This document shows, in pieces, positions 30,927 to 39,547 of a stretch of 64,000 nucleotides of DNA. This DNA is from CAWGCA01 sp963820955 (GTDB lineage Bacteria > Pseudomonadota > Gammaproteobacteria > Chromatiales > Chromatiaceae), in the NCBI GenBank assembly GCA_963820955.1, contig CAWGCA010000045.1, positions 1 through 64,000 of the forward strand, written 5' to 3'. Position 1 is the stretch's first letter, and every line of letters begins with the position of its first letter. The notes under the pieces were generated by a model. That model ran no database searches. It was not told the origin of the DNA and saw only the letters and a list, made by a program, of their open reading frames with translations. The position numbers and the translations under genes are program-made.

Positions 30927-33020
30927 TCAACTCTCAGTAACGGGTTTTCCCACCGTCGCAACCACCTTGATTTGGCGGTTGTCTGGAATCTCGTTGTAGG
31001 AGAGGACCCGCATCCCGGTAACACCATGCTTCGCGAATCTTGCCATCCATGTCCGGATCGGTGCGGCTACCAGCAATATGCTCTGCTGCCCTGCCATCTC
31101 CTGCTGGCTGGCGGTGTCAACCAACGCCTTTTGCAACTGTTCCGCCAGCCCGGGCTCGAAACCCATACCCCCGTCCTCCGAGGACTGTAACGTCTGATGC
31201 AATATCTGTTCCAATCCAGGATCAAGGACGGCCACAGGAATTTCTTCATTAGGACCAATGAGTTGCTGAATAATCGTGCGTGATAGAGCAACCCGGGTCA
31301 TCGCCGTCAAAACGCCGATGTCTTGACTCTGAATGGCATGGTCCGCCAAAGTTTCGGCGATTGTGCGGATATCCCGGATCGGAATCCGCTCTTCCAGCAG
31401 GCTTTGCAAGACCTTAACTATCTGCCCCAGGGAGAGCAGCTTGGGCACCAGGTCCTCGATCAGTTTCGGGGCACTCCTGCCAAGCACATCCAGCAACTGC
31501 TGCACCTCTTCATGTCCCAGCAGTTCGTGGGCATGGGAGTGAATGATTTCGCTGAGGTGGGTGGCTATCACGGTGCTGGCATCCACCACCGTATAACCCA
31601 GGGTCTGGGCATGATCCCTCTGATCGGGGTCGATCCAGACCGCCTCCAGACCAAAGGTCGGGTCATTGGTGGCAACCCCTTGCAGGGTGCCGAACACACG
31701 TCCGGGATTGATCGCCAGATCCCGGTCTGGATAGATCTCGGCTTCGCTGATGCTTACACCATGCAACGATATGCGATAGGCAGTGGGGCTGAGATCGAGG
31801 TTGTCTCGGATATGAACCGGCTGAATCAGGAAGCCCAGATCCTGAGAGAGTTTTTTTCGGACCCCCTTGATCCGGTTCATCAGTTGACCGCCCTGGTTCC
31901 GATCAACCAGCGGAATCAGGCGATAGCCGACCTCCAGTCCGATGATGTCCACTGGCTGGACATCATCCCAGGTCAGCTCCTTCTGCTCCACCGGGGCCTC
32001 TGGCATTGGTGCTGGCAGATCGGCCTTGTCCTCCTCCTGACGACGGCGGTAGATCCACCAGGCGCCCCCTCCCGCCAGGGCGGCGAGACTAAGGAAGGCG
32101 AAGTTGGGCATGCCGGGGATGATCCCCATGAGACCCAGAACCACGGCCGCGATGGCCAGCGCCTTCGGCGTGGCCAACAGTTGACTGAGTACCTCCCCCC
32201 CCATGTCCTGGGACGAGGCAACGCGGGTGACGATGATCGCCGCCGAAGTGGACAGCAGCAGCGAGGGAATCTGGGAGACCAGGCCGTCACCGATCGTAAG
32301 CAGGGATGATCCGCAACGCAGTGGAGAGATCCAGGCCATTCTGCAGCACGCCGATGGCGATCCCGCCCACCACGTTGATCAGGAGAATAATGATGCCCGG
32401 CGACGGCATCGCCCCGCACAAACTTGCTGGCGCCGTCCATGGCCCCGTAAAAATCCGCCTCCTTCTGGCTCTTCCTCCGCCGCGTCGGCGCCTCTCGTAC
32501 GATGATCCCGGCATTGAGCTCGGCATCGATCGCCATCTGCTTGCCCGGCATGGCATCGAGGGTGAAGCGGGCGGCCACTTCGGCGACCCGCCCCGCACCC
32601 TTGGTGACGACCAGGAAGTTGATAACGACCAGGATGGGGAAGACGACCAGACCCACCGCGTAGTTACCACCGATGACAAAGGCACCGAAGGCCTCGATTA
32701 CCTTGCCCGCCGCATCCCCTCCCGTCGTGACCTTCCAGCAGCACCACACGGGTGGAAGCCACATTCAGCGCCAGGCGCAGCAGCGTAGCCACCAATAGAA
32801 GACTGGGGAAAACACTGAACTCGAGGGGTCGCAGGGTATACAGCACTACCAGCAGCACAACCAGCGACAGGGTGATATTGAAGGTAAAGAAGATATCCAG
32901 GGCCAACGACGGCAAAGGGACTATCACCATCGCAAGCATCATCATCAGGATCAGTGGGGCACCCAGACCCCGGGCCCCGGCCTCGCGGAAGTTCGTCAGT
33001 ATCGCCGTTGCATCCATCAT
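30927..33020 (-). pseudogene. flhA: Flagellar export gate protein FlhA, broken by three indels with zero net shift
   Basis: FlhA is the large inner-membrane component of the flagellar type III export gate. The reading is split. MMDATAILTNFREAG to VVLLEGH is in the first frame. TGGDAAGKVIEAFGAFVIGG to FVRGDAVAG is in a second, after one extra base at 32726. IIILLINVVGGIAIGVLQNG to STALR is in a third, after an extra base in the CCC at 32396-32398. From about 32310, LTIGDGLVSQIPSLLLS to the end at 30927 is back in the first frame, as if two bases were missing. The total span, 2094 bp, equals 697 codons plus stop, the normal FlhA size. No slippery heptamer lies at the breaks. It is either damaged or mis-sequenced. 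Confidence 0.85.
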
Positions 33021-33033
33021 CCTTACTCCACTG

Positions 33034-34189
33034 TCAGTGGTTTACATCTTCCTCGCCTGGAACCTGCAATTCTTCCGGCACCGGAAGATCTGTTGGCAGG
33101 CCAGGTCTAACACCGCCATCCTTGCGATAAACCCTGAGTTGAAAGACATAGGCCAGCAGCTTGGCTACCGCCAGATAGAGGCCCGCCGGGATGAAATCAC
33201 CCAGCTCGGTATGGGAGTAAATCGCCCGCGCCAGCATCGGCGACTCCACCACCGGGACCTGATGCTCCTCGCCAACCCGCCGGATATTCGGCCGCCACCA
33301 GGTCTACCCCCTTGGCCACCACTTTCGGTGCCCGCATGCGGTCCTGGTCATAACGCAACGCCACCGAGTAGTGGGTCGGGTTGGTAACAATGACATCGGC
33401 CTTGGGCACCTCCTCCATCATCCGACGCTGGGCCATCTCGCGCTGCAGACTACGAATACGGCCCCTGACTTCAGGTCGACCCTCTGTCTCTTTCAGCTCT
33501 TCCCTGACCTCCTGCCGGGTCATTTTCAGTTGGCGATTGTGGTCCCACAACTGGAAGGGCACATCGATCATCGCAATCAGCACCAGGGTCGATGCGATCA
33601 ACACAAAGGACCACCCCACCATACTGCCAAGCTGCTGTACCGCAGGTCTCAACTCCATCCGGCCGAGTCCCAGAAATTCGTCCAGCGACCACCACAGGAC
33701 CAGTGCGGTGGCGCCACCGACCAGAAGAAATTTGGCCAGTGCCTTGAACAGTTCAACCACCCCCTTGGCCGAGAAGATCCGTTTAAGACCCTTTAGTGGG
33801 TTGAGCTTGCTGAGTTTGGGCAGGATCGCCTCGCCACTGAACGCAATACCACCGAGGGCAACCGAGCTGCCAATAGCCACCGCCACTACCACCAGAAAAA
33901 AGGGCAGCAGCATCAGCAGCGCTTCCTGAACCGCCGCCACCAGGCGGTTCAGCATGGCAACGGGGTCGTACATATCGGCCCGGGGAATAGTGAACCCTCC
34001 AGTCATGATCTCCGACAGGCCTGCCCCGAAGTGACCGCTCAATCCCACCAGCACCATTCCACCGATCAAGGTGATGGACATGGTATTGAGTTCCCGCGAG
34101 CGGGCGATCTGTCCTTTGCGCTTGGCGTCCTGCAGCCGCTTTGCTGTTGGTTGTTCTGTTTTTTCCTGGCCGTCTTCGTTTTCAGCCAT
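33034..34189 (-). pseudogene. flhB: Flagellar export switch protein FlhB, one-base frameshift at 33289
   Basis: FlhB sets export-substrate specificity. The first 300 codons are normal: MAENEDGQEKTEQPTAKRLQDAKRKGQIARSREL, four membrane helices, and the autocleavage motif NPTHYSVALRY. After KGVDLVAA the frame is lost; removing one base at 33289 restores NIRRVGEEHQVPVVESPMLARAIYSHTELG and the rest to a stop at 33034, about 384 aa in total. The break lies after the cleavage site, inside the conserved FlhB-CC domain. It lies 13 bp upstream of flhA and 3 bp downstream of fliR. Confidence 0.85.
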
Positions 34190-34192
34190 GTC

Positions 34193-34978
34193 CTACTCCG
34201 TTATTCCCAACTGACGGCTGATAAAAGCGAAGCCCTCTGCCAGAAGGTCCTGAAAATTGTCCAGAACAATGGGCAGAGTGGCCCAGACCAGCAGGAAACC
34301 GATCAGCATGGTGATGGGAAAGCCAACGGCGAAGATATTTAGCTGAGGGGCGGCCCGGGTGACGATTCCCATGCCCAGGTTCACCAGCAGGAGCGCCGCC
34401 ACCACCGGCAGGGCCATCAGCAGACCGCCGGTGAACATGCGGCTACCCCAACCCAGCACCTCCATCAGTCCATTACGACTGATGCCGTCCACCGCTACCG
34501 GAAAGGTGTGAAAGCTCTGTACCAGCAGATCGATCAACACCAGGTGGCCGTCGATCATAAGAAAAACAAGGGTGGCGAAAATCATGTAAAACTGAGACAC
34601 CACCGGTACCTGCACCCCATTCTGGGGATCCATCATGGAGGCAAAGCCCAGGCCCATACTGTAGGCGATTACCTGCCCCCCAAAGACCAGGGCAGCAAAC
34701 ACCATCTGCAGCAGGAACCCCATCATCACCCCGATCAGCAGCTGCTGCAGCAGCATCAGGAAACTGTCGCTGCTGAACAGATCGACCAGCGGGGCACCGG
34801 GCAGGACCGGCATCACCAGCCAGGTAAGGACCAAGACCAGGCCAACCCGGAACATTACCGGGATCTGCCGCGTGTTGAGTATCGGTGCCGCCATCACCAG
34901 GGCGCCGATTCGGCACAACGGCCAGATGAAACCCGCCAGCCAAAGATTCAGTTGAGCCTCTGTAAACGAGATAGACAT
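34193..34978 (-). CDS. fliR: Flagellar biosynthetic protein FliR
   Basis: An integral membrane component of the export gate. I use the ATG at 34978 (MSISFTEAQLNLWLAGFIWPL, 261 aa), the standard FliR length; the upstream extension overlaps fliQ. Six hydrophobic segments are visible, including LLQQLLIGVMMGFLLQMVFAALVFGGQVI, which contains the family's conserved GxxxGxxxQ pattern. It ends WATLPIVLDNFQDLLAEGFAF. It lies 32 bp after fliQ and 3 bp before flhB. Confidence 0.95.
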   Translation of the reverse strand: MSISFTEAQLNLWLAGFIWPLCRIGALVMAAPILNTRQIPVMFRVGLVLVLTWLVMPVLPGAPLVDLFSSDSFLMLLQQLLIGVMMGFLLQMVFAALVFGGQVIAYSMGLGFASMMDPQNGVQVPVVSQFYMIFATLVFLMIDGHLVLIDLLVQSFHTFPVAVDGISRNGLMEVLGWGSRMFTGGLLMALPVVAALLLVNLGMGIVTRAAPQLNIFAVGFPITMLIGFLLVWATLPIVLDNFQDLLAEGFAFISRQLGITE

Positions 34979-35010
34979 CGTTCGCGTGCTCTGCTGCCGG
35001 CTGCCAGTCA

Positions 35011-35280
35011 CTACCCGATCAGTTCGGGAATGCTCTCAAACAGGTTGAGAGTGAAGTTCAGGAGTACCCGCAGCATCCAGGGACCGGCAAACATCAACAC
35101 CACTACCACCACTAACAGTTTGGGGATGAAGCTGAGTGTCATTTCGTTGATCTGGGTGGCGGCCTGGAAAGTGGCTACCAACAGTCCAACCAGCAGGGCC
35201 GGCAGCAGGACAACGGCACCCAGTGCGGTGGTCACTTCCAACGCCCTTTGGCCGATATCGAGGATTGTGCCCTGGTCCAT
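35011..35280 (-). CDS. fliQ: Flagellar biosynthetic protein FliQ
   Basis: An 89-aa protein with two membrane helices (TTALGAVVLLPALLVGLLVATFQAATQINE and LLVVVVVLMFAGPWMLRVLLNF), the exact size and layout of FliQ. It forms part of the FliPQR export channel. The conserved PxLxVGLxVxxFQAxTQI pattern is intact. It lies between fliP (20 bp) and fliR. Confidence 0.95.
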   Translation of the reverse strand: MDQGTILDIGQRALEVTTALGAVVLLPALLVGLLVATFQAATQINEMTLSFIPKLLVVVVVLMFAGPWMLRVLLNFTLNLFESIPELIG

Positions 35281-35300
35281 CTCGGTTGCCCCAGCCTTGC

Positions 35301-36047
35301 CTATAACACCTGAAAACTGGAGGCCAGAGAGCCAAATACCAGGGCCCAGCCATCGATCAAGACAAACAGCATGATCTTGAAGGGCAGTGAAATGATCATT
35401 GGTGACAACATCATCATGCCCATGGACATCAGGACACTGGCAACCACCAGATCGATGATGAGGAAGGGGATAAAAATGAGGAACCCGATCTGAAATCCCG
35501 TTTTCAGTTCCGAAGTTGCGAACGCCGGAAGCAGCACCGAGAGGGGCACCTGTTCCCCTGATTGAAACTCATCGAACTGTCCGATGCGGGCAAACAGCGC
35601 GAGATCACTTTCCCGGGTCTGGGCCAGCATGAACTCGCGCAGCGGGTCGACGGCCTGCTCCAACGCCTGGTTCATCGGCGCCTTCTCCTGCAGATAGGGC
35701 TCTATCCCGACGGTATAGCTCTCCTGAAAAACCGGCATCATGATAAACAGGGTGAGAAACAAGGCCAGACCGATCAGGATTTGATTCGACGGGGTATTCT
35801 GGGTACCCAGGGCCTGGCGGAGAATGGCCAATACGATAACGATCCGGGCAAAAGAGGTCGTCAGCAGCAGCGCGCCCGGAAGCAGACTGAGCGCGGTCAT
35901 GAAGAGCAGAATCTGGATACTTAAAGTATAGGTCTGACTGCCGTCCGCGGCGGAGGATATAGTGACCGCGTCGAGGCCCTGAACGGCAGAAGCGGTCAGG
36001 GGAAACAACAAGGCGAACAGGCTGAGGACGATTGGAAAGAGATTCAT
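35301..36047 (-). CDS. fliP: Flagellar biosynthetic protein FliP
   Basis: The 248-aa protein starts with a cleavable signal peptide (MNLFPIVLSLFALLFPLTASAVQG), as FliP does, followed by four membrane helices. Family signatures include LLPGALLLTTSFARIVIVLAILRQALGTQNTPSNQILIGLALFLT and FIPFLIIDLVVASVLMSMGMMMLSP. It overlaps fliO by 4 bp and is followed by fliQ after 20 bp. Confidence 0.96.
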   Translation of the reverse strand: MNLFPIVLSLFALLFPLTASAVQGLDAVTISSAADGSQTYTLSIQILLFMTALSLLPGALLLTTSFARIVIVLAILRQALGTQNTPSNQILIGLALFLTLFIMMPVFQESYTVGIEPYLQEKAPMNQALEQAVDPLREFMLAQTRESDLALFARIGQFDEFQSGEQVPLSVLLPAFATSELKTGFQIGFLIFIPFLIIDLVVASVLMSMGMMMLSPMIISLPFKIMLFVLIDGWALVFGSLASSFQVL

Positions 36048-36478
36048 CGGCTGTCCCGATCCAACTGGCCTTCCAATTGCCGGGAGAATACCTCTGCTCC
36101 ATCCGGCATCGACGACGCCCTGCCCGTCCCCAGCACGTGCAGGGTCTGCACCCGGCCGGGCGCAACCCCTACCAGCACGCGTGCCTCACCAACCTGCAAT
36201 ACCACCGCCCTTTCTCTTGGCCCCAGGGAAACTCCGCCCAGGATACGCACCATCCCCTTTCCCGCCGTCGGCAGCTTGCCATAGCGCCGAGCCAGCCAGC
36301 CGAGACCGATGATCAAAACCAGAATAAGCAACAGCCCGGCCGCCGTTTCCAGCAATGCTCCGCCAGCCAAAGGCGAATCTGTAAGCCTGGTCACAGCACC
36401 CTGATCCGCGGCAGCCGAGGTTACTTTCAGGCATAGCCAGGAAAGCGAAATCGACAGACGGGCCATTCCAGCCATCAA
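36044..36478 (-). CDS. fliO: Flagellar biosynthetic protein FliO
   Basis: A 144-aa protein with one membrane helix (LLETAAGLLLILVLIIGLGWLARRYGKLP) and the small cytoplasmic FliO domain MVRILGGVSLGPRERAVVLQVGEARVLVGVAPGRVQTLHVL. FliO assists FliP stability and assembly. The N-terminal hydrophobic stretch may act as a signal. It overlaps fliN by 4 bp and fliP by 4 bp. FliO is poorly conserved; position secures the call. Confidence 0.9.
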   Translation of the reverse strand: MMAGMARLSISLSWLCLKVTSAAADQGAVTRLTDSPLAGGALLETAAGLLLILVLIIGLGWLARRYGKLPTAGKGMVRILGGVSLGPRERAVVLQVGEARVLVGVAPGRVQTLHVLGTGRASSMPDGAEVFSRQLEGQLDRDSR

Positions 36479-36906
36479 CGAAGCCTCTTTACCCGATCGG
36501 CTGGGCTGATCACATCGGTCAGGCGAATACCGAATTTTTCGTTCACAACAACCACCTCGCCCTGGGCGATCAGAGTACCGTTGACCAGCACATCCATTGG
36601 CTCCCCGGCCAGGCGATCGAGTTCCACCACTGATCCCTGGTTCAGCTGTAAAAGATTGCGGATGTTTATCTGGGTTCGCCCAATCTCCATGGAGATGACG
36701 ACCGGTACGTCCAGGATCGCATCCAGGCTGACTTCATTGAGCGAAACGGTGCTGGATTCATCCTGCAATTCCTGGAACTGGGCGGATTCGGCCGTGCTGC
36801 GCTGGTCACTGGCTGCCGATTGCCCATTGGTCACCTCCTGCTCTTCCAGGGCGCTCGCCCATTCGTCGGCCATTGCTTCTTTCGAATTGCTTTCTGTTTC
36901 GCTCAT
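36475..36906 (-). CDS. fliN: Flagellar motor switch protein FliN
   Basis: The start MSETESNSKEAMADEWASALEEQE (143 aa) is chosen over an ORF extension that runs back into fliM. The N-terminal half is acidic and Gln/Ser-rich; the C-terminal SpoA domain (about residues 65-140) shows LDAILDVPVVISMEIGRTQINIRNLLQLNQGSVVELDRLAGEPMDVLVNGTLIAQGEVVVVNEKFGIRLTDVI. It forms the C-ring with FliM and FliG. It lies 13 bp after fliM. Confidence 0.95.
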   Translation of the reverse strand: MSETESNSKEAMADEWASALEEQEVTNGQSAASDQRSTAESAQFQELQDESSTVSLNEVSLDAILDVPVVISMEIGRTQINIRNLLQLNQGSVVELDRLAGEPMDVLVNGTLIAQGEVVVVNEKFGIRLTDVISPADRVKRLR

Positions 36907-36919
36907 GCCTATAACCTGT

Positions 36920-37951
36920 TCAAGCTGACGATCCTGGTTTCCCCTGATCGTTGAGTAGTTGCTGGAGGTCTCCCCCCTTCCTTTTTCCGAGCCACTCCTG
37001 AATCTTGATGGCGTAGTTACCTTCCGCGACGCCGAGTCGTCCACGGAACACAGGTACTTCAGAAGCAAACACTTCCACTACCTCGGGAATGTCGAGAGGA
37101 ATAATGTCTCCTCTCTTCAGTTCCGCCAGTTCCCTCATCGTGATCTGAACCTCGGTCAATATACTGCTCAGCTCCACCCTGGCTTCCAGGATCTCGTCCT
37201 TCAGCGACTGTTCCCAACGCTCGTCGCGATCACCGCGATCACTCTGTACACCGGCATCGAGCAGATCGCGTATTGGCTCTACCATCGAATACGGGAGACA
37301 GATATGCATATCGCCCCCACCCGCCTCCAGTTCGATATGAAATGTGGTGACGACCACCACTTCCGAGGGACTTACGATGTTGGCGAACTGGGGATTTACT
37401 TCGGAATTCAGATACTCGAACTCGATCTCCAGGACCGGCTTCCATGCTTCGCGCAGATCGACAAAGGCCAACTCAAGCAATTTCCTGACTACTCTGTGCT
37501 CGGTGGGCGTAAAATCACGACCTTCGATTTTGGTATGAAAGCGCCCACTGCCGCCGAAAAAATTATCGACTACGCTGAACACCAGCTTGGGGTCCAGTAC
37601 ACATAACCCCTTGCCTCGCAGTGGTGAAACCCGCACCAGATTCAGACTGGTTGGAACAAACAGGCTGTGAACGAATTCCGAGAACTTGAGCATCTGTATG
37701 CCGGAGACTGAGAGGTCCGCCGAACGGCGCAGCATATTGAAAAGACTGGTGCGGTAATGCCGGGCGAAACGTTCGTTGATCATCTCCAGGGTGGGAAGCC
37801 GCCCCCGGACGATTCGGTCCTGGCTGGCGAAATCGTAGCTCCTGGCTTCCCCGTCATACCCTTCGACCACCTCCGTCTCGACATCACCGCTGTCGACCCC
37901 ATGCAGCAGCGCATCGATTTCGTCCTGGGAGAGAAGATCATTCGTACTCAT
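36920..37951 (-). CDS. fliM: Flagellar motor switch protein FliM
   Basis: FliM is the C-ring protein that binds CheY-P. The 343-aa protein has the N-terminal CheY-binding peptide LLSQDEIDALLHGV, a central CheC-like domain (PTLEMINERFARHYRTSLFNMLRR, GGSGRFHTKIEGRDFTPTEHRVVRKLL) and a C-terminal SpoA domain (LKRGDIIPLDIPEVVEVFASEVPVFRGRLGVAEGNYAIKI). It lies between fliL (3 bp) and fliN. Confidence 0.96.
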   Translation of the reverse strand: MSTNDLLSQDEIDALLHGVDSGDVETEVVEGYDGEARSYDFASQDRIVRGRLPTLEMINERFARHYRTSLFNMLRRSADLSVSGIQMLKFSEFVHSLFVPTSLNLVRVSPLRGKGLCVLDPKLVFSVVDNFFGGSGRFHTKIEGRDFTPTEHRVVRKLLELAFVDLREAWKPVLEIEFEYLNSEVNPQFANIVSPSEVVVVTTFHIELEAGGGDMHICLPYSMVEPIRDLLDAGVQSDRGDRDERWEQSLKDEILEARVELSSILTEVQITMRELAELKRGDIIPLDIPEVVEVFASEVPVFRGRLGVAEGNYAIKIQEWLGKRKGGDLQQLLNDQGKPGSSA

Positions 37952-37954
37952 CGT

Positions 37955-38476
37955 CTACTGCATCACGAAGGCAGTGAAATAAACCGATTCAATTGCACCA
38001 GAGCCTCCCTGTTCCTTGACCATTTTGTTCAGGGTCTTTAAGACATCTTTCTGCAGTTTTTCCTTGCCTTTTCTGACCTGGAGAGCGCTCCCATCCTGGG
38101 AACCGAATAGATTGAGCAGCGTGTTCCGGATCATTGGATCGTTGTGTTGGATAAATTCGATCAGCGCTGGATCCCGAACCATTACCTGAACACCGATCTG
38201 CAACATCTTCAGGTCACCACCCGGCGGCAGGTTGACTACAAACAACGGATCCAGGGGCTGATAGATAGCGGGAGGTTTATCCTCCGTCGGCGCCTCAGGT
38301 ATATCTTCGGCAACCTGCCCCTGCTCATCACCACCGAACAGAAACCAGCCTGCACCCAGCCCACCGCCCAGCAGGACTAAAACACCCGCCACCAGGAACA
38401 GCATCAATTTTTTTTTCGAACCCTTTTCCTGCTCGATGCCCAGATCCAGGTCTTGTTCCAGTTCTTTTTTTGCCAT
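37955..38476 (-). CDS. fliL: Flagellar basal body protein FliL
   Basis: FliL is an inner-membrane protein around the stator. The 173-aa product has one helix (LMLFLVAGVLVLLGGGLGAGWFLF, about residues 25-48), then an acidic linker and a periplasmic domain YQPLDPLFVVNLPPGGDLKMLQIGVQVMVRDPALIEFIQHNDPMIRNTLLNLFGSQDG. It is the first gene of the fliLMNOPQR run, behind a sigma-54 promoter. In Pseudomonas fliK usually precedes it; here the upstream neighbour is unrelated. Confidence 0.93.
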   Translation of the reverse strand: MAKKELEQDLDLGIEQEKGSKKKLMLFLVAGVLVLLGGGLGAGWFLFGGDEQGQVAEDIPEAPTEDKPPAIYQPLDPLFVVNLPPGGDLKMLQIGVQVMVRDPALIEFIQHNDPMIRNTLLNLFGSQDGSALQVRKGKEKLQKDVLKTLNKMVKEQGGSGAIESVYFTAFVMQ

Positions 38477-38510
38477 GGAATTTTCCCCTCATGCCTTTAG
38501 GTTCCTTTAA

Positions 38511-38525
38511 GCAATTGGTGTGCCA
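38511..38525 (-). promoter_or_regulatory. Sigma-54 promoter for the fliL operon
   Basis: On the minus strand the sequence reads TGGCACACCAATTGC, with GG (-24) and GC (-12) separated by exactly 10 bases, the invariant RpoN spacing. The match to TGGCAC-N5-TTGC is complete. It lies 35 bases ahead of the fliL ATG. This fits FleQ-type, RpoN-dependent control of the export and switch genes; no FleQ site was identified. Confidence 0.8.
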
Positions 38526-38664
38526 TTCGGGGAAATATATAAATCTCTATTAAAAACAGCGGATTAAAAATAGAACAATGACAGATGTCGAACTATTGAC
38601 GACTTGGGGAGGGAGATAAGGCAGAATTCCGGCGAAGGACCGAGCCCCGCCGGTAGATGAAACA

Positions 38665-39348
38665 TCAGGTTTTAAGGAACCTTATCCAACGCCAGAAATT
38701 GAGCAGACCGGCCAGAGAAGAGGCCACATAGGTCAAGGCGCAGGCCCTGAGGATGCGCCGGACCGCCGGTCGCTGGGCGTTCTCTATATAGCCGGATTCG
38801 AGGATAGGCAACGCCCTCCCAAAACTTGCATCCCACTCGACCGGGAGGGTCAGCAATTGTACCAGCAGCGATACCCCCAGGGTTCCAACCGCTGCCAGAA
38901 ACATCAGCAGTCCGGCGGCCGGCGTCTTGGTGATCAAGGTAAGCACAGGAACCGCAAACAGGAGAAACGATCCCACCCTGGTCGACACCTGGGACAATCT
39001 TGCAAACCGCTGACGCCAAAGGAATGGGTGATAACCCGCCGCATGCTGGATGGCGTGACCCACCTCGTGGGCGGCGGTTGCAATTGCGGTAAGGCTGCGC
39101 CGATCCATGTTATCCGGGGTAAGTCGGACCTCCCTTGCAGTGGGGTCATAGTGGTCCCCTACCCCTTCCGCCGGCACAACTTTGACCGCTTCGAGCTGAA
39201 AACGGCCCAGCAGATGGCGGGCCAACTCCCCACCCGTCCCCGGGAAATCTTCTTCCTGCCGGTTGTAGCGCGCAAGTACATACCGAACCCACCACTGGGG
39301 CCCGAGGATCAACAGCACAAGCAGCGTAAGCAAAATCAGAAAGTGCAT
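38665..39348 (-). CDS. Zinc-dependent membrane protease, YugP family
   Basis: The start MHFLILLTLLVLLILGPQWWVRYVLARYNR gives 227 aa, the size of YugP-like peptidases. It has an N-terminal helix, a zinc motif ATAAHEVGHAIQHA near residue 110, and further hydrophobic segments (VGSFLLFAVPVLTLI, AAGLLMFLAAVGTLGVSLLVQLLTLPVEWDASFGRALPILE), the last matching the family's conserved end. These integral membrane metallopeptidases have no firm substrate. It lies 188 bp upstream of fliL on the same strand and is probably unrelated to flagella. Confidence 0.88.
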   Translation of the reverse strand: MHFLILLTLLVLLILGPQWWVRYVLARYNRQEEDFPGTGGELARHLLGRFQLEAVKVVPAEGVGDHYDPTAREVRLTPDNMDRRSLTAIATAAHEVGHAIQHAAGYHPFLWRQRFARLSQVSTRVGSFLLFAVPVLTLITKTPAAGLLMFLAAVGTLGVSLLVQLLTLPVEWDASFGRALPILESGYIENAQRPAVRRILRACALTYVASSLAGLLNFWRWIRFLKT

Positions 39349-39468
39349 TTCAAGTACCTGAATATCAGTAATTCTACATCTGTGGACTGGCCACCAGAAA
39401 GCGGTCTCCAGCAACAGGGGGCATGATTTTCCGCTGACAGTCTGCGCCTGGAAATCTCAAAAAAATAC

Positions 39469-39497
39469 TTGACAAATCGCATGGACATAAATCTATG
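39469..39497 (+). promoter_or_regulatory. Possible promoter of the GGDEF gene
   Basis: A perfect -35 hexamer TTGACA at 39469-39474 lies 74 bases before the ATG at 39548. At 17 bases spacing the -10 is TCTATG, only a partial match. The region is AT-rich compared with its surroundings. Confidence 0.3.
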
Positions 39498-39547
39498 AGC
39501 TTTAATAGAATTTCGGTAAATTCTAATCGTCGGGAAAACAATAAGCC

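Noticed and set aside
30927..34189. Programmed frameshifting in flhA or flhB
   Set aside because: No slippery heptamer or downstream pseudoknot at the break points, and these genes are not known to use recoding.
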